A stretch of DNA of 64,000 nt from Phytohabitans sp052068095. GTDB lineage: Bacteria > Actinomycetota > Actinomycetes > Mycobacteriales > Micromonosporaceae. This document shows, piece after piece, positions 26,187 through 33,918 of this stretch. Within the stretch, counting starts at the first letter, position 1. Each line of letters starts with the position of its first letter. The notes under the pieces are model-generated. The model was given only the letters and a program-made list of their open reading frames with translations. It was not told the origin of the DNA and ran no database searches. A program made the position numbers and the translations under genes. The stretch covers positions 62,001-126,000 of the forward strand of contig NZ_JBQHDG010000005.1 of assembly GCF_052068095.1 (NCBI RefSeq). The letters run 5' to 3'.

Positions 26187-26711
26187 GTGAGCCTTCCCGA
26201 GCCCGGCGCGCGGATCCACGGCACCGACCCCTTCGCGACGCCCGGCGAGGCCCGCTCACCCGTGCGGCGGCTGCGTGGGCGCATCGCCTCGACGGTGACG
26301 CTCTGGACCGCGCCCGGCCCCGCGGGCCTCACCGTCTCGTCCACGCTGGTGGCCGGCGGCGAGCCGGGCCGCCTGCTCGGCGTCGTCGACGACGAGTCGG
26401 ACCTCTGGGCCGCGGCCAGCGCGGCCGGGCGGTTCGCGGTCGCACCGCTGGCCGCGGGGCACAAGCAGCTCGCCGACCGCTTCGCCGGCATCCTGCCCGC
26501 ACCCGGTGGCCTCTTCCGGGATGACGGCTGGATCGAAACGCCGTACGGGCCGGTGCCCGCCGACGTGGGCACCTGGGTGGGCTGCCGGCTGGACAGCGCG
26601 CGCGAGTTCGGCTGGGGGCTGCTGGTGGAGGCGACGATCGAGGCGATCGAGGTCGGGCCGGACGACTCCCCCTTGATCCACTTCCGCGGGCGCTACCGGG
26701 AGCTGGGCTAA
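26187..26711 (+). CDS. Flavin reductase-like (FMN-binding split barrel) protein
   Basis: A 174-residue protein resembling flavin reductase-like domain proteins: RIASTVTLWTAPGPAGLTVS near the N-terminus (the usual substrate/FMN strand pair), FAVAPLAAGHKQLADRFAG in the middle, and VGCRLDSAREFGWGLLVEAT towards the end. The start is GTG with AGGAGG 4 nt upstream. The mRNA leader contains the structured element. It could be a flavin reductase or a flavin-binding protein of other function; no partner oxygenase lies nearby. Confidence 0.8.
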   Translation: MSLPEPGARIHGTDPFATPGEARSPVRRLRGRIASTVTLWTAPGPAGLTVSSTLVAGGEPGRLLGVVDDESDLWAAASAAGRFAVAPLAAGHKQLADRFAGILPAPGGLFRDDGWIETPYGPVPADVGTWVGCRLDSAREFGWGLLVEATIEAIEVGPDDSPLIHFRGRYRELG

Positions 26712-26723
26712 CCGGTTACCGGC

Positions 26724-26737
26724 GTGATCCACGTCAC
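26724..26737. promoter_or_regulatory. CRP/GlxR-like site 1 (GTGA-N6-TCAC)
   Basis: GTGATCCACGTCAC matches the GTGA-N6-TCAC core bound by CRP/FNR-type regulators. It lies about 99 bp before the predicted transcription start of the DUF485-actP operon and 53 bp, about five helical turns, from site 2. Confidence 0.5.
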
Positions 26738-26776
26738 TCGGCGCAGGCAGACAACCGTTCGGCGCAATCGACGACC

Positions 26777-26790
26777 GTGATCGCGATCAC
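26777..26790. promoter_or_regulatory. CRP/GlxR-like site 2, perfect palindrome
   Basis: GTGATCGCGATCAC is a perfect palindrome with the same core. Its centre is about 45 bp before the predicted start point, the position of an activator near the -35 region. Confidence 0.6.
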
Positions 26791-26816
26791 GACTTCCTTC
26801 GTCGTACCGCCGTTCT

Positions 26817-26822
26817 TACGGT
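26817..26822 (+). promoter_or_regulatory. Candidate -10 box (TACGGT) of the acetate symporter operon
   Basis: TACGGT lies 43 bp before the start codon of the DUF485 gene. No good -35 box stands 17 bp upstream, which fits an activator-dependent promoter. Confidence 0.35.
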
Positions 26823-26865
26823 CCTGCCGACACCCGCCTACGCCTGTGAAGGTGGTGAACTTCGC

Positions 26866-27216
26866 ATGACGACGGATATCCCCGCTCCCGCCACCTCGGA
26901 CGCCGAGCGGTACGTCGAGGTCCAGCGGTCGGAGGACTTCACGAGGTTGCGCAAGACTCTGCGCGGCTTCATCTTCCCGATGACCGTGGCCTTCTTTCTC
27001 TGGTACGCGCTTTACGTGATCCTGTCCGCCTACGCACGCGGCTTCATGGACACCAAGGTCGTCGGCCACATCAACGTGGCGCTCGTCTTCGGCCTCCTCC
27101 AGTTCGTGTCCACGTTCGTGATCGCCTGGCTGTACTCGCGCTTCGCGAGCCGCCAGGTCGACCCGATCGCCGACAAGATCGCCCACGAGCTCAGGGAGAA
27201 GGGAGACGCCGCATGA
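26866..27216 (+). CDS. DUF485 membrane protein (acetate symporter helper)
   Basis: A 116-residue protein with two transmembrane segments (about 45-65 and 75-97) and a short soluble N-terminus. RTLRGFIFPMTVAFF-like sequence and the ending YSRFASRQVDPIADKIAHEL are typical of DUF485 (YjcH), which is almost always encoded directly before ActP. The stop overlaps the ATG of actP (ATGA). Expected role: assembly or function of the acetate symporter. Confidence 0.93.
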   Translation: MTTDIPAPATSDAERYVEVQRSEDFTRLRKTLRGFIFPMTVAFFLWYALYVILSAYARGFMDTKVVGHINVALVFGLLQFVSTFVIAWLYSRFASRQVDPIADKIAHELREKGDAA

Positions 27217-28892
27217 GTCCCTCCGCCTTCCTCGCGGCCGAGGCCGGTGACAACACCGCCCGCACGCTGACGATCACGCTGTTCCTGGTCTTCGTGGCCA
27301 TCACCCTCGCGATCACCGTGTGGGCGAGCCGCCAGACCAAGACGGCGACCGACTTCTACGCCGGCGGCCGGTCCTTCTCCGGCTTCCAGAACGGCATGGC
27401 GATCGGCGGCGACTACATGTCGGCCGCGTCGTTCCTCGGCATCGCCGGCCTCATCGCGCTGTACGGGTACGACGGCTTCCTGTACTCGATCGGCTTCCTC
27501 GTGGCGTGGCTGGTCGCGCTGCTGCTGGTCGCCGAGCTCCTGCGCAACTCGGGCAAGTACACGATGGCCGACGTGCTCGCGTTCCGGATGCGCCAGCGCC
27601 CGGTGCGCACGGCGGCCGCGGTCTCCACGATCACGGTGTCGATCTTCTACCTGATCGCCCAGATGGTCGGCGCGGGCGCGCTCGTCGCGCTGCTGCTCGG
27701 CATCCGCCCCGGCACGACCTTCCTCGGCATGGACGCCGACGCCGCCAAGATCGCCACGATCATCCTGGTCGGCGCCCTCATGATCGTCTACGTCACGGTC
27801 GGCGGGATGAAGGGCACCACGTACGTCCAGATCGTCAAGGCGTTCCTGCTGATGAGCGGCGCGGCGCTGATGACGGTCCTGGTGATGGCGAAGTTCAACT
27901 TCAACCTCTCCTCGCTGCTCGGCGCCGCCGCGGACCAGTCCGGCAAGGGCGAGGCCTTCCTCGAGCCGGGCCTGCGGTACGGCGTGGAGGTCGCCGACAA
28001 CGCGAAGCAGACCTTCTACAACAAGGTCGACCTCTTCTCGCTGGGCATCGCGCTGGTGCTCGGCACAGCCGGCCTGCCGCACATCCTGATCCGCTTCTAC
28101 ACCGTGCCGACGGCGCGCGCGGCCCGTAAGAGCGTGCTGTGGGCGATCGGCATCATCGGCACCTTCTACCTCTTCACCCTCGCGCTCGGCTTCGGCGCGG
28201 CGGCCCTGGTCGGTGGCGCGGCGATCCGTGAGCAGGACGCGGCCGGCAACACGGCCGCACCCCAGCTCGCCGAGGCCCTGGGCGTCGACTTCTTCGGTGG
28301 CGACACGGGTGGTGCGGTGCTCCTCGCGGTCATCGCCGCGGTCGCCTTCGCCACGATCCTGGCGGTGGTGGCCGGCCTGACGCTGGCGTCGTCGTCGAGC
28401 CTCGCGCACGACTTCTACGCCAACGTGATCAAGAGGGGCCAGACCTCGGAAAAGCAGGAAGTGAACGTGGCCCGGATCTCCGCGTTCGGCATCGGCGCGA
28501 TCTCGATCGTGCTGGCCCTCTTCGCACAGAGCCTGAACGTGGCCTTCCTGGTCGCGCTCGCGTTCGCGGTGGCGGCCTCCGGCAACCTGCCGGCCATCCT
28601 GTACAGCCTCTTCTGGAAGCGGTTCAACACCTCCGGGGCGACGTGGGCGATCTACGGCGGTTTGATCGCCGCCGTGGTGCTCGTGTTCTTCTCGCCGGTC
28701 GTGTCGGGGGCTCCGACCTCGATGTTCAAGAACTCCGACTGGCAGTGGTTCCCGTTGAACAACCCCGGCATCATCTCGATCCCGGTCGGCTTCCTCTGCG
28801 GCTGGATCGGCACGCTCATCTCGAAGGAGACCGACGAGCAGAAATACGCCGAGCTGGAGGTGCGCTCCCTCACCGGTGCGGGCGCGCACTGA
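27213..28892 (+). CDS. actP: Cation/acetate symporter ActP
   Basis: SSS-family transporter of 559 residues that takes up acetate and similar monocarboxylates with a cation. It has about 13 transmembrane segments; signature MAIGGDYMSAASFLGIAGLI, GTAGLPHILIRFYTVP and ASSSSLAHDFYANVI are visible. It is cotranscribed with the DUF485 gene, and the operon is preceded by two CRP-like palindromes, so carbon-status control is likely. A paralogous pair is at 16224-18277. A perfect 16-bp terminator hairpin follows. Confidence 0.95.
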   Translation: MSPSAFLAAEAGDNTARTLTITLFLVFVAITLAITVWASRQTKTATDFYAGGRSFSGFQNGMAIGGDYMSAASFLGIAGLIALYGYDGFLYSIGFLVAWLVALLLVAELLRNSGKYTMADVLAFRMRQRPVRTAAAVSTITVSIFYLIAQMVGAGALVALLLGIRPGTTFLGMDADAAKIATIILVGALMIVYVTVGGMKGTTYVQIVKAFLLMSGAALMTVLVMAKFNFNLSSLLGAAADQSGKGEAFLEPGLRYGVEVADNAKQTFYNKVDLFSLGIALVLGTAGLPHILIRFYTVPTARAARKSVLWAIGIIGTFYLFTLALGFGAAALVGGAAIREQDAAGNTAAPQLAEALGVDFFGGDTGGAVLLAVIAAVAFATILAVVAGLTLASSSSLAHDFYANVIKRGQTSEKQEVNVARISAFGIGAISIVLALFAQSLNVAFLVALAFAVAASGNLPAILYSLFWKRFNTSGATWAIYGGLIAAVVLVFFSPVVSGAPTSMFKNSDWQWFPLNNPGIISIPVGFLCGWIGTLISKETDEQKYAELEVRSLTGAGAH

Positions 28893-28907
28893 TCCACCGG
28901 CGTTCCT

Positions 28908-28948
28908 GACGGACCCGCGCGGCCTGCCCACAGCCGCGCGGGTCCGTC
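28908..28948 (+). terminator. Perfect 16-bp hairpin after actP
   Basis: GACGGACCCGCGCGGC (28908-28923) pairs with its exact reverse complement at 28933-28948 around a 9-nt loop, 15 bp after the actP stop. No U-tract follows. Confidence 0.85.
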
Positions 28949-29023
28949 CCGTCCGAGGTTCCCGCTGCCATCGTGGGGTACGTAGGGACAAGGCGGTGGG
29001 TATCAATCGGTAGGCTTGCGCTC

Positions 29024-30025
29024 ATGGTCGTAGTCCCGCGATTCGGAGCAGGTCACCGCGTCCTCGTCACCGGGGGTGCGGGGTTTGTCCCGTCGCACCT
29101 GGTCGACGCGCTGCTGGCGCGCGGCTGCGCGGTGGTGGCGGTCGACAACTTCGTGACCGGGACCAAGGACAACGTGGCCCACCTGGCCGAGCATCCAGAC
29201 TTCACGCTCGTCGAGGCAGACGTGGCCGACGGGCTCCCCGACCACCATCCGGCGATCGCCCAGCGCTTCGACGCGATCCTGCACATGGCCTCGCCGGCTA
29301 GCCCGACCGACTTCACCACGCTGCCGATCGAGATCCTCCGGGTCGGCTCCCAGGCCACGCTCCTGCTGCTCGACCGCGCGTTCAAGGACGGCGCCCGCTT
29401 CATCCTGGCCTCCACGTCCGAGGCGTATGGCGACCCGAAGGTGCACCCCCAGCCCGAGTCGTACTGGGGCAACGTCAACCCAGTCGGTGTGCGCAGCGTG
29501 TACGACGAGTCCAAGCGCTTCGCCGAGGCCGCGACGATGGCCTACCAGCGCCACCACGGGCTCGACGTGGGCATCGTGCGGATCTTCAATACGTACGGGC
29601 CACGGATGCGGCCGGACGACGGGCGGGCGGTGCCGACGTTCATCACCCAGGCGCTGCGCGGCGAGCCGATCACGCTGCACGGCACCGGCACGCAGACCCG
29701 CTCGATCTGCTACGTCGACGACCTGGTCCGCGGCATCCTGCTGCTCCTCGACTCGACCGAGACCGGGCCGATCAACTGCGGCACCGAAGACGAGTTCTCG
29801 ATGCGCGAGCTCGCCGAGCTGATCATCCGGCTCACCGGCAGCGAGTCCGTGATCTCGTACGTGCCGCGCACCGCCGACGACCCGGAGATGCGCCGGCCCG
29901 ACCTGACCCTCGCCCGCACCCGGCTCGGCTTCACCCCGCGTGTGGGGGTCGAGGAGGGGCTGCGCCGCACGATCGAGCACTTCGCGCAGCGAGTCGGCAA
30001 GCTCAGTGCGCAGCGGGTGGGCTAG
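29024..30025 (+). CDS. NAD-dependent epimerase/dehydratase (UDP-glucuronate decarboxylase-like)
   Basis: Extended short-chain dehydrogenase of 333 residues acting on a nucleotide sugar. The NAD-binding loop is VLVTGGAGFVPSHLVDALL (usual GFIGSH replaced by GFVPSH), and the catalytic Tyr/Lys are in YDESKRFAEA. HMASPASPTDF and GTGTQTRSICYVDDLVRGI are characteristic of the UDP-xylose synthase/dTDP-glucose dehydratase-like group. TAGGCT (29011-29016) lies 7 nt before the ATG. It precedes three LCP ligases and may supply a sugar for the cell envelope, by context only. Confidence 0.87.
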   Translation: MVVVPRFGAGHRVLVTGGAGFVPSHLVDALLARGCAVVAVDNFVTGTKDNVAHLAEHPDFTLVEADVADGLPDHHPAIAQRFDAILHMASPASPTDFTTLPIEILRVGSQATLLLLDRAFKDGARFILASTSEAYGDPKVHPQPESYWGNVNPVGVRSVYDESKRFAEAATMAYQRHHGLDVGIVRIFNTYGPRMRPDDGRAVPTFITQALRGEPITLHGTGTQTRSICYVDDLVRGILLLLDSTETGPINCGTEDEFSMRELAELIIRLTGSESVISYVPRTADDPEMRRPDLTLARTRLGFTPRVGVEEGLRRTIEHFAQRVGKLSAQRVG

Positions 30026-30119
30026 CCCAGCGCGAAGCGGGTGGGCTGACTCCCGTCTTTGTGCCGCCGTCGGCGTTGGCTGAAAGGCAGACTCGCCTTC
30101 CCGACCTACCCTGGCTTAC

Positions 30120-31355
30120 ATGACAGCGACCAGGTCTTCCTACGGCGGCAGCTCCGGCCGGGCGTCCGTACCGGGCATGAACCAGCCCGATTCGGGACGA
30201 ATCTCCGGCCGGGCCCACGTGCCTGGCTCGGCTGCCCCGGGGCAGCCACCGGCGCGCTCGTCGGGATACGGCGGCCGGGGGCCTGGCGGCCCGGGCGGTC
30301 CCGGTGGGCCGGGCGGCCCGGTCTACCCGGGCGGCCGGCGGCCCCGCCTGCGTCCCCGCTGGGGCCGCATCGCGCTCCTGGCCGGCATCGCGGTCCTGGT
30401 GCTCGGTCTGCTGGGCGGGCTCGGCCTCTGGGCGTACGTCAACAACCTCGATGACGACCTGGCCCGCACCGACCCGTTTTCGGAGATCACCGGCGGCCGG
30501 CCGGCCAAGACGGTCGACGGCACGCTCAACATCCTGATGGTGGGCAGCGACTCCCGCGACCCCGACGCCAAGGTCGACCAGAGCAGCGAGTGGCGCGCCG
30601 ACACGATCATCCTCATGCACATCCCGGCCAGCCACAAAGAGGCCTACCTGGTCTCCATCCCCCGCGACCTCTACGTGCCCATCCCGGAGAGCGCGGGCGC
30701 CGACTGCGGCAGCGGCCAGCGCGCGAAGATCAACGCAGCCTTCGCGTTCGGCGGCCTCCCGTTGGCGGTACGCACGGTCGAGTGCTTCAGCGATGTCCAC
30801 ATCGACCACGTGATGGCGATCGACTTCGGCGGCTTCAAGGAGGTCACCGACGCGCTCGGCGGGGTCGACCTCAAGGTGGAGCGCACGATCACCTCGATCC
30901 ACAAGCCGTACCGCACGTTCCACAAGGGCGTGCAGCACATGAACGGCGACCAGGCGCTCGACTGGGTTCGCCAGCGCAAGCAGTTCCCGGACGGCGACTT
31001 CGCCAGGGTGCGTCACCAGCAGGAGTTCCTGAAGGCGCTGATGGACAAGGCGGCGAGCACGGGCACGCTGACCAACCCGAAGAAGCTCAACTCGTTCCTC
31101 AAGGCGACGACCGACGCGGTGACGGTCGACGAGGGTTTCTCGCTTGTGGACATGGCGCTTCAGTTCCGCAGCCTCCGGGGTGACAACCTCAAGTTCTTCA
31201 CCAGCCCGCACAAGGGCAGCGACACGATCAACGGCGAGTCGGTAGTGGTCTCCGACAAGGAAAAGGCCCTGGCCATGTACCAGGCGATGGCCAACGACAA
31301 GATGGAGGAGTGGGCCGCGGCCAACGCCTCACCAGCCCCCAAGCAGGGTAGTTGA
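30120..31355 (+). CDS. LCP-family cell-wall ligase (LytR-CpsA-Psr), first of three
   Basis: Membrane-bound phosphotransferase of 411 residues that attaches lipid-linked glycopolymers to peptidoglycan. A Gly/Pro-rich cytoplasmic N-terminus (about 1-80) precedes one transmembrane segment (about 82-106) and the LCP domain. Motifs: NILMVGSDSRD, RADTIILMHIP, AYLVSIPRDLYVPIP (catalytic Arg and Asp), KINAAFAFGG, DFGGFKEVTDALGGVDL and FPDGDFARVRHQQEFL. TACCCT (30107-30112) lies 7 nt before the ATG. A 13-bp terminator hairpin follows. Confidence 0.94.
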   Translation: MTATRSSYGGSSGRASVPGMNQPDSGRISGRAHVPGSAAPGQPPARSSGYGGRGPGGPGGPGGPGGPVYPGGRRPRLRPRWGRIALLAGIAVLVLGLLGGLGLWAYVNNLDDDLARTDPFSEITGGRPAKTVDGTLNILMVGSDSRDPDAKVDQSSEWRADTIILMHIPASHKEAYLVSIPRDLYVPIPESAGADCGSGQRAKINAAFAFGGLPLAVRTVECFSDVHIDHVMAIDFGGFKEVTDALGGVDLKVERTITSIHKPYRTFHKGVQHMNGDQALDWVRQRKQFPDGDFARVRHQQEFLKALMDKAASTGTLTNPKKLNSFLKATTDAVTVDEGFSLVDMALQFRSLRGDNLKFFTSPHKGSDTINGESVVVSDKEKALAMYQAMANDKMEEWAAANASPAPKQGS

Positions 31356-31369
31356 TCGACAACCGTTGG

Positions 31370-31399
31370 TGGCGTAGCCGGATGTTTCCGGCTACGCCA
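31370..31399 (+). terminator. Perfect 13-bp hairpin after the first LCP gene
   Basis: TGGCGTAGCCGGA (31370-31382) pairs exactly with TCCGGCTACGCCA (31387-31399) around a 4-nt loop, 15 bp after the stop. Confidence 0.85.
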
Positions 31400-31475
31400 T
31401 CTGCTGTTAACCTTCCATATCTCCAGTGGCTGTATCTTGCCCGCTGGACCTGACCCCCGGCGATCGGACCCAAGG

Positions 31476-32657
31476 ATGCAGGTGGAGCGCGGCCAGAGGC
31501 GCCCCGTAACGGACGTCACCACCCCGCGCAAACGCCGGCGGGATCCACTGTGGGCACGCCTGACCGTCATCTTCGGCGCGGTGCTCATGATGGTGAGCGG
31601 CACCGCTATCGTCGGCGCCCGCGTCGTCATCGGCAACGCCACCTCCAACATCGAGACCACCAACCTCCTCGGCGGCGCCGCCGCGGCCGCCGGCCCCGGT
31701 GGCAACAACATCAAGGGCGCGGTCAACCTCCTGCTGGTGGGCATCGACGCCCGCGCGAGGGGCAGCTCCGAGACCAGCGTGCTGGCCGACACCATCGTCG
31801 TGCTGCACATCCCGGAATCGCACGACCAGGCTTACCTGGTCTCCATCCCGCGTGACTGGCGCGTACAGATCCCCGCGTACCCGAAGACCGGCTTCGGCGG
31901 CTCGACCGAAAAGATCAACTCCGCCTTCTCGTACGGCTACCAGGGCCCCGGCACCGAGCTGGAAAAGCGCGCCCGCGGCGTCGACTCGCTGGCACAGACC
32001 GTCCACTCGCTCACCGGCATCAAGTTCAACGGCGCGGCGATCATCGACTTCGCCGGCTTCGAGTCGGTGGTCAAGACGCTGGGCGGCGTCAACATGTGCG
32101 TCGACGAGCGCGCCGAGTCGATCCACCTGGGCATCGACAAGAAGGGCAAGATCTACAAGCTCTGGTACAAGGAGGGCGTCGGCATCCAGGACCTGCCGCC
32201 AGGCGCCAAGCCGGTCGTACACGAGAAGGGCTGCCGCCGGATGTCCGCCGAGCTGGCCCTCGACTACGCCCGCATCCGCAAGAGCCTCTCCGACGGCGAC
32301 TACGGGCGGCAGCGCCACCAGCAGCAGCTCATCAAGGCCATCGCCAAGGAGGCGACGAGCAAGGGCGTGATCACCAACCCGCTCAAGCTCAACAACGTCA
32401 TCAAGGCCGCGGGCAAGGCCTTCGTGCTGGACACCCAGGGCATCCCGGTCGAAGACTTCATCTTCACCCTGCGCGGCGTGGCCGCCAACGACCTGGTGCT
32501 GATCAAGACCAACGCCGGCAAGTTCAACACGCAGAAGGTCAACGGCCAGGACTTCGAGCAGCTCAGCGAGCAGTCGATGCAGATGCTCGCCGCCGTCCGC
32601 GACGGCCGCCTGGCCGACTTCGTGATCAGCAACCCCCAGTTCATCGCCAAGACCTAG
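31476..32657 (+). CDS. LCP-family cell-wall ligase, second of three
   Basis: A 393-residue LCP protein. A basic cytoplasmic start (TTPRKRRRDP) is followed by one transmembrane segment (about 28-52) and the LCP domain with VNLLLVGIDARARG, LADTIVVLHIPESHDQAYLV, SIPRDWRVQIP, KINSAFSYGYQGPG, AAIIDFAGFESVVKTLGGV, MCVDERAESIH and SLSDGDYGRQRHQQQLIKAI. The ATG at 31476 fits the usual topology; TATCTT (31433-31438) is a possible -10 box. It may act on a different polymer or be redundant with its neighbours. Confidence 0.92.
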   Translation: MQVERGQRRPVTDVTTPRKRRRDPLWARLTVIFGAVLMMVSGTAIVGARVVIGNATSNIETTNLLGGAAAAAGPGGNNIKGAVNLLLVGIDARARGSSETSVLADTIVVLHIPESHDQAYLVSIPRDWRVQIPAYPKTGFGGSTEKINSAFSYGYQGPGTELEKRARGVDSLAQTVHSLTGIKFNGAAIIDFAGFESVVKTLGGVNMCVDERAESIHLGIDKKGKIYKLWYKEGVGIQDLPPGAKPVVHEKGCRRMSAELALDYARIRKSLSDGDYGRQRHQQQLIKAIAKEATSKGVITNPLKLNNVIKAAGKAFVLDTQGIPVEDFIFTLRGVAANDLVLIKTNAGKFNTQKVNGQDFEQLSEQSMQMLAAVRDGRLADFVISNPQFIAKT

Positions 32658-32682
32658 GCAGGCGAGCGATCGTGGTATGTAA

Positions 32683-32700
32683 CTGCCCCCAGAGGGGCAG
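32683..32700 (+). terminator. Short hairpin after the second LCP gene
   Basis: CTGCCCC (32683-32689) pairs with GGGGCAG (32694-32700) around a 4-nt loop, 25 bp after the stop codon. The rest of the 312-bp gap holds no gene, only the TAGGCT box at 32857. Confidence 0.55.
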
Positions 32701-32856
32701 CGAGGGCCCGCGATCTATTGGCGTGTGGCCGACCTGTGCGCCGATCAATGAAGTCGAGGCAGGCGACAGCGCGCCTGACCGTCGGTCCTGATCCGGAAGA
32801 CGGTCGCGGGCGGCACTAGATCGGGGTAATTGGGGCCCTCCTGGCAAATCCGACCT

Positions 32857-32862
32857 TAGGCT
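32857..32862 (+). promoter_or_regulatory. TAGGCT -10 candidate for the third LCP gene
   Basis: The same hexamer stands before genes at 29024, 40685 and 45199. Here it would start transcription near 32869, about 20 nt before a strong Shine-Dalgarno GGGAGGAG (32888-32895). Confidence 0.45.
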
Positions 32863-32969
32863 GAGTCAAGAGACCACCGCCGGGTCTGGGAGGAGCCACG
32901 TCCACCATCGAGCGGGAAGCTACGGCCCCGGAGTCGCCCGGTCGGCCGCCCGCTCCGCGCTGGGCGAAG

Positions 32970-33905
32970 GTGGTCCTCGGCATCGGGCTGGCCCTGCTGC
33001 TGGTGTCCGCGGTGGGCATCGTGGGGCTGCGGGTGCTCGTGTCGCGGTACGAGCGTTCGATCGCACAGGAGCGGCTGCTCGACGAGGCGGCGCGGCAGCG
33101 GCGGACGGCCGTGCAGGGGCCGCTCAACTACCTGCTCGTCGGCTCCGACCTCCGGGCGAACAATCCGTCCGAGGGCCAGCGGGCAGACACGATCGTGATC
33201 GCGCACATCCCGGCCGGGCTGGATCAGGCCTACCTGATCTCGATCCCGCGTGACCTGCGCGTGCCGATCGCCGGCCATGGGACTGACAAGATCAATGCGG
33301 CCTTCTCGTACGGGCGGGTGCCGCTGCTCTCCGCCACGGTGACCCAGCTGACCGGCGTCAACTTCGACGGAGCCGCGATCATCGACTTCTCCGGCTTTCG
33401 GCGGGTGGTCGACCTGCTCGGCGGGGTGACGATGTGCGTCGACACGCGCACCCGCTCGATACACACCGGCCGCCTCTTCACCGTTGGCTGCCAGCAGATG
33501 AGCGGCGCGGTGGCGCTCGACTACGCCCGCCAACGGTACGACCTGCCGGCCGGTGACTTCGACCGGCAGCGGCACCACCAGCAGCTGCTCAAGGCGATCA
33601 TGGTGAAGGTGTCCGACCGTGGCCTTGTCACCAACCCGCTCAAGATCGACCAGCTGGTGCGGGCGGTCGGTGCCTCGCTGACCGTGGACACCAACGGTGT
33701 ACCCGTGGAGGATCTTGTCTTCGCGCTGCGCGGGTTGGGAGCGGGTGACCTGGTGGGACTCCAGGTGCCGGCCCACCCGGAGATGATCGGCGGCGTCTCC
33801 TACGCGCTGCTGGACGACCCCGCGCCGGGCCTCTTCGCGGCGTTGTCACGCGCGGAAGTCGCCGGATGGGCCACTGCCAACCCGAAGTGGATCAACAAAC
33901 TCTAG
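32970..33905 (+). CDS. LCP-family cell-wall ligase, third of three; start uncertain
   Basis: A 311-residue LCP protein from the GTG at 32970. One transmembrane segment at the very N-terminus is followed by the LCP domain: YLLVGSDLRANNPS, QRADTIVIAHIP, AYLISIPRDLRVPIAGHG, KINAAFSYGRV, AAIIDFSGFRRVVDLLGGV, MCVDTRTRSIH, and GDFDRQRHHQQLLKAI. The frame stays open upstream to 32865 with a plausible cytoplasmic segment (EREATAPESPGRPPAPRW) and a strong Shine-Dalgarno at 32888-32895, but no ATG, GTG or TTG. The true start may be non-canonical. Confidence 0.85.
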   Translation: MVLGIGLALLLVSAVGIVGLRVLVSRYERSIAQERLLDEAARQRRTAVQGPLNYLLVGSDLRANNPSEGQRADTIVIAHIPAGLDQAYLISIPRDLRVPIAGHGTDKINAAFSYGRVPLLSATVTQLTGVNFDGAAIIDFSGFRRVVDLLGGVTMCVDTRTRSIHTGRLFTVGCQQMSGAVALDYARQRYDLPAGDFDRQRHHQQLLKAIMVKVSDRGLVTNPLKIDQLVRAVGASLTVDTNGVPVEDLVFALRGLGAGDLVGLQVPAHPEMIGGVSYALLDDPAPGLFAALSRAEVAGWATANPKWINKL

Positions 33906-33918
33906 ATAGAGTGGCGAC

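Noticed and set aside
27030..29006. 658-codon open frame on the minus strand across actP
   Set aside because: It is the mirror of the DUF485 and actP genes; its composition (His/Arg/Asp/Gly-rich, no domain) is that of a GC-rich antisense frame.
30004..30049. Direct repeat CAGYGCGMAGCGGGTGGGCT at the end of the epimerase gene
   Set aside because: Two imperfect 20-bp copies around the stop codon; too short and isolated to call more than a local slippage product.
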